From NCBI RefSeq assembly GCF_014697545.1, contig NZ_JACJSA010000005.1, positions 1 through 64,000 on the forward strand: a DNA stretch of 64,000 nt. The letters run 5' to 3'. A model generated the notes under the pieces. It did not search any database and was not told where the DNA came from. It saw nothing but the letters and a program-made list of their open reading frames with translations. Shown here piece by piece: positions 44,564 through 54,597 of the stretch (the stretch's first letter is position 1; every line of letters begins with the position of its first letter). A program made the position numbers and the translations under genes. This stretch comes from Oscillatoria sp. FACHB-1407 (GTDB lineage: Bacteria > Cyanobacteriota > Cyanobacteriia > Elainellales > Elainellaceae).

Positions 44564-47500
44564 TTATTTGATATGAATCAGGTTTGTCACCGTAGAGAGT
44601 AACTCACTCTCTTTGTAGGGTTTTGTCAAATAAGCAGATGCGCCCAATTGAAGAGCTAACTGACGATGTTTGTCGGCAGTGCGAGACGTTAACATGACCA
44701 CCGGAATCTGGACGTAGCGTAGATTTTGCCGAAACTGATTGAGGAATTGGAAGCCATTCATACGGGGCATTTCGATATCGCAAATCACCAGTGCAATATC
44801 AGAATGTTCTTGTAAATAGGCGATCGCCTCCAATCCATCCTGCGCCTGTAGCACCTGAAACCCTCCCTTGATCAAGGTGCTGCTGAGAGCCTGTCGCAGC
44901 GTTAACGAGTCATCCACGACAAGCAAAACACGCTCCTGCTTGATAACTCTTGCACCTGATTTTGTCCCGGCTTTTGCGCCATCCAACAAAGGAAGCTGAT
45001 TCAGTGAGGATATTTTAATCGGACTGGTTTGATGCCATTCCAGAGCAGCGGATTGAGATTGGACTAACTTGCGTGCATCAATCACCAATGCCAATCCGCT
45101 GTTACCCAGGATGCAACAACCATACACATATGGCGGTGAGGCGATCGCCGCTCCCAGTGGACGAATCACTAATTCCTGCTCCCCTAACACTTGATCGACC
45201 GCTAATCCACTTAAGCCATGGGCAGTATTCAGCAAAAGAACAGCAAAGGAATTTTCGCCAGCGAGAGCCTTGGATAGATCAGTCAGTGTTGATTCTGAAC
45301 TGGAAAGTTGAGGAAGTTGATAACCACTTTGCTGTTTGATCGGATTAGCCTTATAGGTAATCAATTTAGATAGCCATTGAATTGGAATCAGTTGGTCTTT
45401 ATTTTGAAATCGCCAACGTAACGCAAACTGTTGGTCAGCCGTTTGTTGCAATTGCTCTAAACGGACTGCAATTACTTGTTGAATGCTCTCAACAGGTAAT
45501 GCATAGACATTGTCGTCTGCATTGCACACCAACAGTTTTGCAATAGTCAGTGAAACAGGTAAATGCAGTGTAATGGTTGTGCCTTTTTGAGCAATAGAAG
45601 CAACACTGACCTGTCCATCCAGGGTTTGCACCTGGGCACGCACGACATCCAATCCCACCCCTCGTCCTGACAGGTCGTTGATTTGTGAAGCCGTCGAGAA
45701 ACCCGGTTCAAACACCAAATTGAGCAAATCAGCCGGAGAACTTTGCTTAATTTGTTCCGGTGATAAAAGATTCAGCTCCATTGCCCGTTGAGCAATCTGC
45801 TCTAAATCGATGCCACCACCATCATCTCGCACTTCAATCAACGTCTGGTTACCGTCATGATAAGCGCAAATTTCAATTCGCCCAACATCGGGTTTGTGTC
45901 TTGCTCGCCGCACATCAACCGACTCGATTCCGTGGTCAAACGCATTGCGAACCAGATGCAACAGAGGATCGTAGAGTCGCTCAGCGATCGCCTTATCGAC
46001 TAAAACATCCTTGCCCATCAGCACTAGCTCAACCGACTTATCGTAAGCCGCGCTCAACTGCTGCAACACTCGTGGAAAGCGATTAAACACTTCTCCCAAT
46101 GCTTGCATTCGAGCGGATGTCAACCCATCGCGCATCTCGGCCAGCAATCGGTGTTGTGCCGATCGCCCATAGCGAGTGTGCCGTGTGAATTGATCAATCT
46201 CTTCTGAGGTTTCCTTAAGCTGGGTGAATTGATTTAATGCCTGTTGAATCAGAAAATGCAAATCGTTGTATTGGTCTAACTCCAGGGCATCAAACTCTGG
46301 CGTTGGTGAATAGGCAGGTATCACCGTTGGTGCGATCGCCTGTGTTCCCCAGGTTCCTTTTCTCACTAACATGCGATCGGATAAATCCTGCAAATCGCCC
46401 ATGATTTGTTGGTGCTTTTGCAAGTTGGACAACAGTTTTCGGACGGTGAACCGCAATGATTCATCCTGGTTGACCTGGCGATTCTGGTGAATTAGTAACT
46501 CAGCGGTGATATAGTTCAACCGCTCTAATTGTTCAATTTCAACCCGAATAGTGGATGATGTAGGACTCGAATGGGCTGATTTTGCACCATCAATGGGAGT
46601 AGGATAAAGGGTCTTCGTTTGCACTGTACCCACTGCACTCAAGCTTGATGTCTCGGCTAACGCTGACTCACGCTCTGGTGTCATTTCTGGAGCCGTGATC
46701 GTTTCTAGAGCGGTTGCAGCAGATTTTGTCGTGCCCATGAGGGGCATCAAACCCGGCTCAACCTCGTGACCTGTGAATTTTGAAGGTTGTGAAGTCACTG
46801 TTGCCGCAGCATTGGCAAGGAATTCGCCACTCAATAGCTGGTCTAATTCCTGTTCAATTTGTTGCAGTAAATCCGCCGACTCCAATTCCTCAATCTCTCC
46901 CTCAGCCATGGTTTGAGGAGACTCAACCGTTGCCAACTGCCGCAGCGCAGTTGAGGATGCGCCTCCTTCCGTGCGATCGCCCTGCAAAACGGCACTCTGT
47001 CCCTGACGAAAATCTTGCAATGCCAACCGAGCAATCTGCATCACTTGCTCCGGATGCTGCTTGAGAGCGGTGAGAGTCGTCTGGGCGATCGCTTCAAATC
47101 CTGGCAACTCCAAAGACTCCGCCAGACCCAACAAAATCTCCGCTGTGGTTTGCACAACGGTTTGGAGGGTTTGGGGATTGTTCTCCTGAAGAGCCTGTTC
47201 TAGAGTCTCTAAGCGTTGGCTGACTCCCGATTCAAACATTGATTGCACAATGTCAAACCCCAGATCAGCCGAGGTGGGTAGCATGGCTTCTTGATCAAAA
47301 CAGTCCCCTAACTTGTCTTGCAGTTGGGCAATGACGGATGCAGCGCGATCGAGCATGGCAGACTCGTTGATCGCCCCTCCAGTGAATTCGGCGGAGAGCG
47401 TTAACCGCAAACACTCATATCCCTGAAATAGCAGGGCTTCAACCTCAGCATCGATCACGACATTGGGGTTGTAGAACATCTTGAAGATGTCTTCTAAGAC

Positions 47501-47695
47501 GTGGGATAGCGTTTTGATTGTTTCTAAGCCAACGCTAGCTGCTGCCCCTTTGAGGGTGTGAGCCGATCGCATTAAGTTGTGCACCGTGGCGATCGTCCGA
47601 TTGGTTCGCAAACTCAATAAATCCTGCTCGATACTGTGCAGCAAGTCGTTGGCTTCTTCAAGGAAATAGGCGTAGGTTTCGGAGTTGGCAGACAT
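44564..47695 (-). CDS. pixL: CheA-type hybrid histidine kinase, PixL-like
   Basis: Central kinase of a phototaxis/pilus-motility pathway. 1043 residues: Hpt domain with phospho-His46 (MRSAHTLKGAAASVG), a second Hpt-like helical region (about 150-240), linker, a dimerisation helix region (about 370-520), HATPase_c with HLVRNAFDHGIES and SGRGVGLDVV, a CheW-like regulatory domain (about 730-880), and a C-terminal receiver with LLVVDDSLTLRQAL, LVICDIEMPRMNG and YLTKPYKE. This CheA-REC layout is that of cyanobacterial PixL/HmpE/ChpA-type kinases. It follows pixJ by 682 bp on the same strand, the gap being filled with repeats. Confidence 0.92.
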   Translation of the reverse strand: MSANSETYAYFLEEANDLLHSIEQDLLSLRTNRTIATVHNLMRSAHTLKGAAASVGLETIKTLSHVLEDIFKMFYNPNVVIDAEVEALLFQGYECLRLTLSAEFTGGAINESAMLDRAASVIAQLQDKLGDCFDQEAMLPTSADLGFDIVQSMFESGVSQRLETLEQALQENNPQTLQTVVQTTAEILLGLAESLELPGFEAIAQTTLTALKQHPEQVMQIARLALQDFRQGQSAVLQGDRTEGGASSTALRQLATVESPQTMAEGEIEELESADLLQQIEQELDQLLSGEFLANAAATVTSQPSKFTGHEVEPGLMPLMGTTKSAATALETITAPEMTPERESALAETSSLSAVGTVQTKTLYPTPIDGAKSAHSSPTSSTIRVEIEQLERLNYITAELLIHQNRQVNQDESLRFTVRKLLSNLQKHQQIMGDLQDLSDRMLVRKGTWGTQAIAPTVIPAYSPTPEFDALELDQYNDLHFLIQQALNQFTQLKETSEEIDQFTRHTRYGRSAQHRLLAEMRDGLTSARMQALGEVFNRFPRVLQQLSAAYDKSVELVLMGKDVLVDKAIAERLYDPLLHLVRNAFDHGIESVDVRRARHKPDVGRIEICAYHDGNQTLIEVRDDGGGIDLEQIAQRAMELNLLSPEQIKQSSPADLLNLVFEPGFSTASQINDLSGRGVGLDVVRAQVQTLDGQVSVASIAQKGTTITLHLPVSLTIAKLLVCNADDNVYALPVESIQQVIAVRLEQLQQTADQQFALRWRFQNKDQLIPIQWLSKLITYKANPIKQQSGYQLPQLSSSESTLTDLSKALAGENSFAVLLLNTAHGLSGLAVDQVLGEQELVIRPLGAAIASPPYVYGCCILGNSGLALVIDARKLVQSQSAALEWHQTSPIKISSLNQLPLLDGAKAGTKSGARVIKQERVLLVVDDSLTLRQALSSTLIKGGFQVLQAQDGLEAIAYLQEHSDIALVICDIEMPRMNGFQFLNQFRQNLRYVQIPVVMLTSRTADKHRQLALQLGASAYLTKPYKESELLSTVTNLIHIK

Positions 47696-47699
47696 GAGG

Positions 47700-47985
47700 G
47701 CAAGGGAGAGGGAGGGATGAAGGATGAAGGATAAAGGGTGAAGGATAAGGGGTAAAGGATGAAGGATGAAGGATAAAGGGTGAAGGATAAGGGGTAAAGG
47801 ATGAAGGATAAAGGATGAAGGATAAAGGATGAAGGATGAAGGATGAAGGATGAAGGATAAAGGATGAAGGATGAAGGATAAAGGATGAAGGATAAAGGGT
47901 GAAGGATAAAGGATGAAGGATGAAGGATGAAGGATGAAGGATAAAGGATGAAGGATAAAGGATAAAAGATGAAGGACGAAGGATA
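47700..47985. repeat. Heptamer array (GGATGAA/GGATAAA/GGGTGAA)
   Basis: About forty 7-bp units immediately upstream of the pixL start. The unit differs from the GTCAATG arrays. Long open frames here are artefacts of the repeat. It probably spans the region where the pixL ribosome-binding site and leader lie. Confidence 0.93.
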
Positions 47986-47991
47986 AAAGTA

Positions 47992-48090
47992 ATACCGATT
48001 TAATGTTTGATTGTGGTAGATCACTGGGTAGGGGCGTTTCGCGAAACGCCCTTACGGAATCATGTGCAGCGAAGCCAATTCAAATTGGGA
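47992..48090 (+). mobile_element. MITE-like element, family B (copy 1)
   Basis: 99 bp from ATACCGATTTAATGTTTGAT to CCAATTCAAATTGG, with a perfect 20-bp palindrome GGGCGTTTCGCGAAACGCCC at 48032-48051. It is nearly identical, as reverse complement, to 56944-57043. Ends ATACCGATTT and AAATTGGGAT are imperfect inverted repeats. Confidence 0.85.
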
Positions 48091-48180
48091 TAGCAGTACT
48101 CACTAAGGTTAGAACGGGGTGGATAGGAGCACAGCCCCCACACCCCCTTATGTCCTAATGCATATGCGTAGGGCTATATA
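48090..48180 (+). mobile_element. TATAGC-ended element, family C (copy 2)
   Basis: Starts ATAGCAGTACTCACTAAGGT directly at the end of the family B element and ends CATATGCGTAGGGCTATA. It matches 35079-35184 over both ends; the middle is shorter. Confidence 0.8.
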
Positions 48181-48213
48181 AGACATCGACAGAGTGGGTA
48201 GGGGCGTTTTGTA

Positions 48214-48345
48214 GCGTTGCTGAATAGAGGGATGATTATTTTGACACAGACGTGAGCGAGACGCTCACACTCCTTTCAGGTGAATCGTTTCAACCAGTGC
48301 GAGCATCTTACTCGCGACTCATTCATCCCCAAGATCAGCAACGCC
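48214..48345 (+). mobile_element. MITE-like element, family D (copy 3), nested, with 9-bp target duplication
   Basis: GCGTTGCTGAATAGAGGGAT at the left, AGATCAGCAACGCC at the right. Both sides carry CGTTTTGTA (48205-48213 and 48346-48354). Removing the element plus one duplication restores the palindrome GGGCGTTTTGTAAAACGCCC, so it inserted into another repeat. It shares its interior with 32652-32782. Confidence 0.88.
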
Positions 48346-48377
48346 CGTTTTGTAAAACGCCCTTCATCCTGCAAAAG

Positions 48378-51300
48378 CTACGACACCTTAAACTGCCCCA
48401 CACTGGCTTGCAGTTCTTGAGCCGTCGTCAACAAATCCTGGAATGAGGTCGAGATTTGAACCGAGTCAGTCGAGGTCTTGTTAGCGATCGCCACCACGTT
48501 TTGCATGGTTTGAATCACAGTCTGTGACTGCTGAATTTGGGCCTGAGTGGATTGGGTGATGCCCTGTAACAACTCACTAATTTGTCCGGTTGCAGTGACG
48601 ATCGCGTTTAAGCTCTGGCGTGTTTCGGTTACCAGATTCGTACCGCTCACCACCTGCTGAATGCCAGTATCCATTGCGGTTGCAACGGCACTGGTTTCCG
48701 CTTGAATCTCCTGCACTAATTTCTCAATCTCGGTAGTTGCCTCTGCTGATTGTTGCGCCAGCGATCGCACCTCATCTGCCACCACCGCAAATCCCCGCCC
48801 ATATTCTCCAGCACGAGTCGCCTCAATGGCTGCATTCAATGCCAGAAGTTGGGTTTGAGTGGTGAAGTTGTTGATCAAATTCACCACTTTTGAGATCTTT
48901 TGAGAGGACTCGCTAAGGCGTTTGATTTTCTTCGTCGCCTCAGACACCGTCTCCCGAATGGCAAGAATCCCATTTACACTGCGGTTCATGGCAGCATCAC
49001 CCTGTTGCACGGTCTGATTGGCTTGTTGTACGGCTGTTTCCATCTGATGGGTGTTCGCTGCAACGGTTTGAGTAGCGTTTACCATCGCCTCAATTTGGGT
49101 CAGCGCAGAGGTGATTTCCTGTGCCTCCTGCTTTGCCTGTTCTGACAGAGCAGCGATCGCCTTACCACTCTCAGTGGAGGTTTGCCCCACTTTAGCCGCA
49201 CTGCTTTGGACTTGAGTCACAATCCGACGCAACGACTGAATTGTATTGTTGTAGGCATCGGCAACCGTCCCGACCTCATCTTCGGTAACAATCGCCCGCA
49301 CCGTTAAATCTCCCTGCAATACAGGACGCACAGAAGAGAGCAGTTGAATCACATCCTGTTGTAGTTTTTCCTTAGCTGTTTTCTCCCGTTCAGCAGCTTC
49401 AGATAGCTGCTGTGACTGGGTTTGAATCTGTTGCAGATATTCTGCCTGTTGTAAGGCAATACCCAGTTGCGCTGCAATTTGGGTCAGAAATTGCACATCA
49501 CCTTCTTCCCAGTGACGAGGAGCACTATGCTGAAATGCGGAGAGCAACCCCCACAACTCCTTACCACGAAAGATGGAAACGACTAGACAAGCTCTAACGC
49601 CAAAATTCTCTAACGCTTCGAGGTGACAATCGGTGATATCAGCCGCATAGACATCATTCACAATATACGGCTCATTCATGCGAAATCGACCACCTTGATG
49701 CTCTGAGAGATAGGGATCTTCCCAACCGCTACCTACTAGCCGATTCAGGTCAGCCGCACCAGCTTCAACCAGAAAATCACCATAAAAGTTTGGACGAAAC
49801 TTGTAGATCGTCAAACGCTCTACTTTTAAGAATCGCCGCGCCTCTTGTACCGTTGTGTTAAAGATTGAATCTAAATCCAACGTTTTGCGGATGCGATCAA
49901 TCACTTTAGCGACGGCTCTCTCTTGTTCTGCTTCCTTAATCAACTGAGTTGATTTTTCTTGCAGTTGGGCGACAAATTCCGCCTGTTGCAAGGCTAACCC
50001 AACTTGAGTACTGATTTGAACTAGCAAATTCTTATCCGCATCTTGCCAGCGTCGGGGAGCACCATTTTGATAAGCAGCAAGCAGTCCCCAGAGTTTTTGT
50101 CCCGCATAGATAGCAACAATGACGTAGGCTCTAATTCGATAATTTTCTAGAGCTTCGATGTAACAGGGAGAAAAGCCCGCTGTGTAGATGTCTTCCTCCA
50201 CTCGAAACACCCCCACCTGATTGAATAGACCCCCCTTGTTGGCTTGTAAGTAAGTATCGTTGTAGGGTAGAGTCTTCGGCAGTTCTGCGCTACATTCACT
50301 AATGTTGTCTCGCAGGGTTGGGCTATTGTCCTGTTGTTGCAACATAGACGGCCAGCCATTACCAACTGACTCTGCCACAAACTCTCCACTCCAATCGGGG
50401 TTAAAGCGATAGACAACGGCACGATCGCACGCTAACAACTGCCGTATTTCTTGCACCGCGACCTGAAACACGCCCTCAACATCATCGGGACGACGAATTT
50501 TGTTGATGACCTTGGCGATCGCCTGTTCCCGCTCAATCGATTTGATGTAGTCCACTCGTTGCAATGCAACTTCAATCGCACCGCCAACCTGCAACAACAA
50601 ATTCGTTTCATACTCCAACCAGTGCCGTGGTCCTGAGTTTTGATACACCCCTAATAATCCCCACAAATTCCCGTTATGAAAGATGGGAACAATCAAGTAA
50701 GCTTTTGCTTGATATTTTGCTAATGACTCTAGATAACAGGGAGAGAAACCCGCTTTGCTGACATCATTGATGCGGGTGAACTTTTCTCCCATCATGTATT
50801 TACCGCCCTGGGTTTGTTTGAGATAGGTATCCTGGTCGAGTGCTCCAAACTCGCCCCAATTTCTCAAAACACAGCGATCGCTCTCAGTGCGATTACCTTG
50901 CAAGAGTGCTTCGTGCTTCTGTTCTTCCAGCACAGACACCCACCCACTGCCAACAGACTCTGCAATAAATTCGCCACTCCAATCGGGGTTAAATCGATAC
51001 ACAACGGCGCGATCGCACTTCAGGGCATAGCGAATATCTTGAGTCGCAGCCCGCAAAATAGTGAATGCATCTTTGGCTTGACGGATTTTTTCCGTTACTC
51101 GCAAGATGGCTTGTTCTTGTTCCAGTTGTTGCTTCAACAGATGATGAAATTCTAGCTGTTGCAAAATTGCAACCAGTTCCGCTACCACCTGTTGTAATAG
51201 TGTGATTTCAGCTTCTTGCCAGCGACGCGGTTTATGACACTGCTGGACAACCAACAACCCCCACATCTGTTTATTTAACACAACGGGAATCGCAAAACTC

Positions 51301-52004
51301 GCCTTCGTTTGAAATCTCTCAAACAACTGCATTTGGTACGGTGAAAACGATCGCTGATACACGTCTTCGATCGCAACAAGTTGTCGTTCATAGTCACTGG
51401 CTTTGCCTAACCCAAAGCAATGGGCTTTCAGCATTTCTCCCAGCATTGGAGTCCAGCCATCCACCAGTGCTTCGGCTAAAACACTCCCCTGATCGACCGT
51501 ATCAAACCGATAGATTAAGGTGCGATCGACTTCTAAAATCTCTCGAATTTTATGAGCCGCAATTGAGAACAGAGTTTCCGGTTCAGCCGCTTGATGTAAC
51601 TGTTGGGCGATCGCCTCTACTTGCTGACGATTCAATTTAAACTGCTGTTGTACTGTATCAGTTGTTTGTCCCTTGACATCTTGATGTGCCCCACGGACAA
51701 CGTTGAGAAGATGTTGGATCTTCTCACGCATCTCCGGATTTTCTAATGCTCCAGTCTTCTCTAACTCTGCTTTGATCGCAATTAAAGCACTGGTTGCCTG
51801 TCGAATATCAACCGTATTCTTCCAGTCGGCTGAACCATTTTCACTCTTACTATCACTTGTAATAACAGGTGCTTTGTTAGAACCTGGGACTTTTTCAGGC
51901 CCTTTGGTTGCATTTAGTTGAACGTGCTCCGCAGCGTATTCTTCACTAAGAGGTGGAATATGATTGAGTTCGTTTAAAGCATTTGTTCTGAGTTGATTAA
52001 CCAT
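48378..52004 (-). CDS. pixJ: Methyl-accepting phototaxis receptor with four GAF domains, PixJ-like
   Basis: 1208 residues, no obvious membrane segment. Four GAF domains at about 150-295, 305-480, 490-665 and 685-850. The bilin-attachment cysteine is present in three: Cys423 (GFSPCYLE), Cys614 (GFSPCYIE) and Cys793 (ITDCHLE, the classical Cys-His pair); the first GAF has SPYQ instead. GAF4 also has [16 protein letters not shown], as in red/green cyanobacteriochromes. A HAMP-like linker (about 885-945) and the MCP signalling hairpin (about 960-1200, with [20 protein letters not shown]) follow. The receptor would bind phycocyanobilin and control the PixL kinase. The lack of a membrane anchor is like some cytoplasmic pole-located receptors. 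Confidence 0.92.
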   Translation of the reverse strand: MVNQLRTNALNELNHIPPLSEEYAAEHVQLNATKGPEKVPGSNKAPVITSDSKSENGSADWKNTVDIRQATSALIAIKAELEKTGALENPEMREKIQHLLNVVRGAHQDVKGQTTDTVQQQFKLNRQQVEAIAQQLHQAAEPETLFSIAAHKIREILEVDRTLIYRFDTVDQGSVLAEALVDGWTPMLGEMLKAHCFGLGKASDYERQLVAIEDVYQRSFSPYQMQLFERFQTKASFAIPVVLNKQMWGLLVVQQCHKPRRWQEAEITLLQQVVAELVAILQQLEFHHLLKQQLEQEQAILRVTEKIRQAKDAFTILRAATQDIRYALKCDRAVVYRFNPDWSGEFIAESVGSGWVSVLEEQKHEALLQGNRTESDRCVLRNWGEFGALDQDTYLKQTQGGKYMMGEKFTRINDVSKAGFSPCYLESLAKYQAKAYLIVPIFHNGNLWGLLGVYQNSGPRHWLEYETNLLLQVGGAIEVALQRVDYIKSIEREQAIAKVINKIRRPDDVEGVFQVAVQEIRQLLACDRAVVYRFNPDWSGEFVAESVGNGWPSMLQQQDNSPTLRDNISECSAELPKTLPYNDTYLQANKGGLFNQVGVFRVEEDIYTAGFSPCYIEALENYRIRAYVIVAIYAGQKLWGLLAAYQNGAPRRWQDADKNLLVQISTQVGLALQQAEFVAQLQEKSTQLIKEAEQERAVAKVIDRIRKTLDLDSIFNTTVQEARRFLKVERLTIYKFRPNFYGDFLVEAGAADLNRLVGSGWEDPYLSEHQGGRFRMNEPYIVNDVYAADITDCHLEALENFGVRACLVVSIFRGKELWGLLSAFQHSAPRHWEEGDVQFLTQIAAQLGIALQQAEYLQQIQTQSQQLSEAAEREKTAKEKLQQDVIQLLSSVRPVLQGDLTVRAIVTEDEVGTVADAYNNTIQSLRRIVTQVQSSAAKVGQTSTESGKAIAALSEQAKQEAQEITSALTQIEAMVNATQTVAANTHQMETAVQQANQTVQQGDAAMNRSVNGILAIRETVSEATKKIKRLSESSQKISKVVNLINNFTTQTQLLALNAAIEATRAGEYGRGFAVVADEVRSLAQQSAEATTEIEKLVQEIQAETSAVATAMDTGIQQVVSGTNLVTETRQSLNAIVTATGQISELLQGITQSTQAQIQQSQTVIQTMQNVVAIANKTSTDSVQISTSFQDLLTTAQELQASVGQFKVS

Positions 52005-52112
52005 GTGAAAACTCCATTCAGGTGTAAGCCGATTGTCAATCGGGAGAAGTGGTAATGCACCTGAAACATTGAATCTACAGCTAAGACCGCTATATAGAAG
52101 AACGTCTATCAG

Positions 52113-52991
52113 TTATGACAATGTTACTTGTGTAATCAGTGCTCTGGCATCTAAGACAAAACTATAGGGGTGTGGCAGATAGCCCTGCAAAAATGATCGC
52201 AACGGTAGAGGAAATAGATCGGCAGAAGTAGGCTGTACATTCTGGGGATCGTGTAACTCGATATCTGTTACGCGAGAAACAACTGCCCCTAATGAGAGTC
52301 CATCCTGTTGCAAAACAATGACCGTTAGCATGGATGTCAGTTGTCTATCGAGTTCAGAGAATCCTAACTGTTGTTTGAGATCGACCAACCACACAATTTC
52401 CCCCCGATGGTTGTAAACTCCCAACACATGATGGGGAGTATCAGGGACAGGTAGGATGTTATCAACGCTTACTCTCAACACTTCTCGAATTGACTCCAGA
52501 GCTAATAAAGCCGTCTCTTGAGCCGTTAGATGAAACCGCAGAAAGCGAGTTTGTTGAGCGGCAACTTCTGGGGTTGTCGTTGTGGTTGGTTGCTTGGATT
52601 CATGGCTACCTTGATGTAACCAATTCAATAGGGAAGAGGAGTGGGGGACAGCGATCGCCGATTGAGCCAGATTGAGATCATCACACCAGGCGGGCATATT
52701 CTGACCAACCTGACGCGCATAGATGCGTATTTTTTCAAGCGTTTTGAACTGACTGAGGCTGTTTCGTAGCCAGTTCATCGTCTCCGATGGATGGGGCACC
52801 TCGTCTGCCTCTAGCAGAATGCACAGGCAACCATGCCGCCAAACCGTCACACTCATTCCCGCATGGGTATTGTGTTGTCGTAAAAAAGTGGCGATCGCAA
52901 ATGGATCGAGTCGTTGCGCTTCAAGTTGCGCTAGCTCTGCCACATTTGATGGCTCAGAATTGGGGCGATCGACCGTTTGAATAGCACTCAT
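52113..52991 (-). CDS. pixI: CheW-like adaptor, PixI-like, with extra N-terminal domain
   Basis: 292 residues. The CheW domain occupies about 145-290 (FLRFHLTAQETALLALESIREVLRV, HHVLGVYNHRGEIVWLVDLKQQLG). The first 130 residues form an additional domain (TFLRQHNTHAGMSVTVWRHG, FKTLEKIRIYARQVG) that I do not recognise by name. Ordinary CheW proteins have about 150-170 residues. The gene starts 3 bp after pixH, so the two are translationally coupled, and pixJ follows 108 bp downstream. Confidence 0.88.
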   Translation of the reverse strand: MSAIQTVDRPNSEPSNVAELAQLEAQRLDPFAIATFLRQHNTHAGMSVTVWRHGCLCILLEADEVPHPSETMNWLRNSLSQFKTLEKIRIYARQVGQNMPAWCDDLNLAQSAIAVPHSSSLLNWLHQGSHESKQPTTTTTPEVAAQQTRFLRFHLTAQETALLALESIREVLRVSVDNILPVPDTPHHVLGVYNHRGEIVWLVDLKQQLGFSELDRQLTSMLTVIVLQQDGLSLGAVVSRVTDIELHDPQNVQPTSADLFPLPLRSFLQGYLPHPYSFVLDARALITQVTLS

Positions 52992-52994
52992 TCC

Positions 52995-53360
52995 TCAACC
53001 TCGCATCAGTTGTTGAACGGTGCGTAATAATTCCTGTTCATCAACAGGTTTTGATAAGTAAGCGTCCGCCCCCAACATACTGCCCCATATCTTGTCGGCA
53101 TTCGTGCCCTTCGTAGAACACATAATTACAGGAATAGAATCTGTAGTGGGGTTTGTCTTAATTTCACGACATAACTCAAATCCACTCTGTCCTGGCAAAA
53201 TTACATCTAACACAATTAGATCTGGTTTTTGTTGATGCAGTTTCTCTTGAGCCTCTTCCCCACTTCTTGCAAGCACAACGGATAAACCCGCCTGCTGCAA
53301 GCACTTGGTAATTAGCTCTGACTGTGTCAGGCTATCTTCAACAAGAAGTACTGTATTCAT
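52995..53360 (-). CDS. pixH: Stand-alone CheY-like response regulator, PixH-like
   Basis: 121 residues, a single receiver domain: VLLVEDSLTQSELI, phospho-Asp in LIVLDVILPGQSG, VPVIMCSTKGT and the YLSKPVDE lysine. PixH-type regulators are single-domain outputs that tune pilus motors. It is preceded by the PixG-like gene (64 bp) and followed with 3 bp spacing by pixI. Confidence 0.92.
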   Translation of the reverse strand: MNTVLLVEDSLTQSELITKCLQQAGLSVVLARSGEEAQEKLHQQKPDLIVLDVILPGQSGFELCREIKTNPTTDSIPVIMCSTKGTNADKIWGSMLGADAYLSKPVDEQELLRTVQQLMRG

Positions 53361-53424
53361 AACGCTTCAAACTAAACTCTCTAGCTTAACTAAACAGGGG
53401 ATATGAGATGCACTCATGATTGAG

Positions 53425-54597
53425 TTAAGATGGCACTACATCCTGACTCACCACAGTAGTAGCCAACAAGTGTCGCCGTACTGCATGGACAACTCGTTTT
53501 CCATCTACAGGTTTTGCTAAAAAGTCAGATGCACCCACCAACTTAGCACGCACCCGATCCACAATGCCGTCGTTTCCAGTCAAAATCACCACAGGGGTAT
53601 TTTTGAACGCAGACACTCGACGGATCTGAGCACAAATCTCATAGCCACTCGCAATCGGCATGACGAGATCTAGAAAAATTAGATCAGGTTTATGCTCAAG
53701 CAGTGTGGGCAATGTCTTTAAGGGATCTTGCACAGCAATGAAGCGGTAGCCTGCTAATGTGAGAATGCGTTCCATAGTGCGGCAGACGTTGAGGTTATCG
53801 TCAACACAGGCAATGAGCGATGCATTGGCAGCAGGAGGCGGTAATGTTGAAATGGGTCTTACAGGAGCGGATTTCAGGTCAACCAGATCAGCGATTGGTT
53901 GCAACTCAATCCAGTTCTTATGAACGTAGTTAATGATTGACCCAGTTAACAGTAACAAGTTTTGTTTGGTAGTCGCGGCGATGTCACGCAGGGTTGATTG
54001 ACCATCCAGAGTTGTCTCTAGCTTGGTTAAAACCTGCTCAGAGAGTTGTCCCCGGAGTCTATCAGGTTGCTGCAAGACAGGTGCGAGATTCGGCGAGTAG
54101 GTCGCCAAATCAGCATCAACCCAACGTTGCCACAGATGTAGCGTATGATTCAAAATCTGCTCTGAATGAACTAAGACGATCGCTTCTTCCAGCGTTTGTT
54201 GAGTTGTAAAACGACAGGTCAACGTCCCCTCGGTTGTCGTTTGAATAATGTCAAATAGAACCTCGGTAATAGTCTGCTCAATCAGAGCGATCGCCTGTTC
54301 TCGCTTAATCCGCTGGCGTTTCAATAGAATAATCAGTACCAGATATTCCCAAACTTTGGAAACCTCTTTATTGGCAAGTTGAATGTTGTTTTGGGGCAAT
54401 TCTGGACAACACTGCCTCAACAGACGATACCAGCGTCTAAACCGATGTATCCCTCCAGTTGCCCAGACTAAGCGACCCAATCGAAAAAACAGGCTCCAGG
54501 TTTCATGGGGCGATCGCAGATCCATTCTGCCTGTGAAATAGGAATCTTTATTCAGTTGAAAACGATTTACAAGTTGTGTGATCTTTAAGGGTTCCAC
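53425..54597 (-). CDS. pixG: PatA/PixG-type response regulator (PATAN-REC)
   Basis: 390 residues. An N-terminal PATAN region (about 1-250: YFTGRMDLRSPHETWSLFFRLGRLVWATGG, helical segments with ALIEQTITEVLFDI, LDGQSTLRDIAATT) and a C-terminal receiver (IACVDDNLNVCRTMER, LIFLDLVMPIASG, VVILTGNDG, FLAKPVDGK). PATAN domains act on pilus ATPases/PilZ-type partners in phototaxis. The start is GTG at 54597, supported by GGAGA 7 nt upstream (TTGGAGAATGTATT before GTG); no in-frame ATG precedes the domain. It is the first gene of the pix operon. Confidence 0.9.
   Translation of the reverse strand: MEPLKITQLVNRFQLNKDSYFTGRMDLRSPHETWSLFFRLGRLVWATGGIHRFRRWYRLLRQCCPELPQNNIQLANKEVSKVWEYLVLIILLKRQRIKREQAIALIEQTITEVLFDIIQTTTEGTLTCRFTTQQTLEEAIVLVHSEQILNHTLHLWQRWVDADLATYSPNLAPVLQQPDRLRGQLSEQVLTKLETTLDGQSTLRDIAATTKQNLLLLTGSIINYVHKNWIELQPIADLVDLKSAPVRPISTLPPPAANASLIACVDDNLNVCRTMERILTLAGYRFIAVQDPLKTLPTLLEHKPDLIFLDLVMPIASGYEICAQIRRVSAFKNTPVVILTGNDGIVDRVRAKLVGASDFLAKPVDGKRVVHAVRRHLLATTVVSQDVVPS

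Noticed and set aside
47614..48024. Long minus-strand frame encoding repeated YPSSFIL-type peptide
   Set aside because: It is a direct translation of the heptamer array and overlaps the pixL start; no ribosome-binding site or domain.
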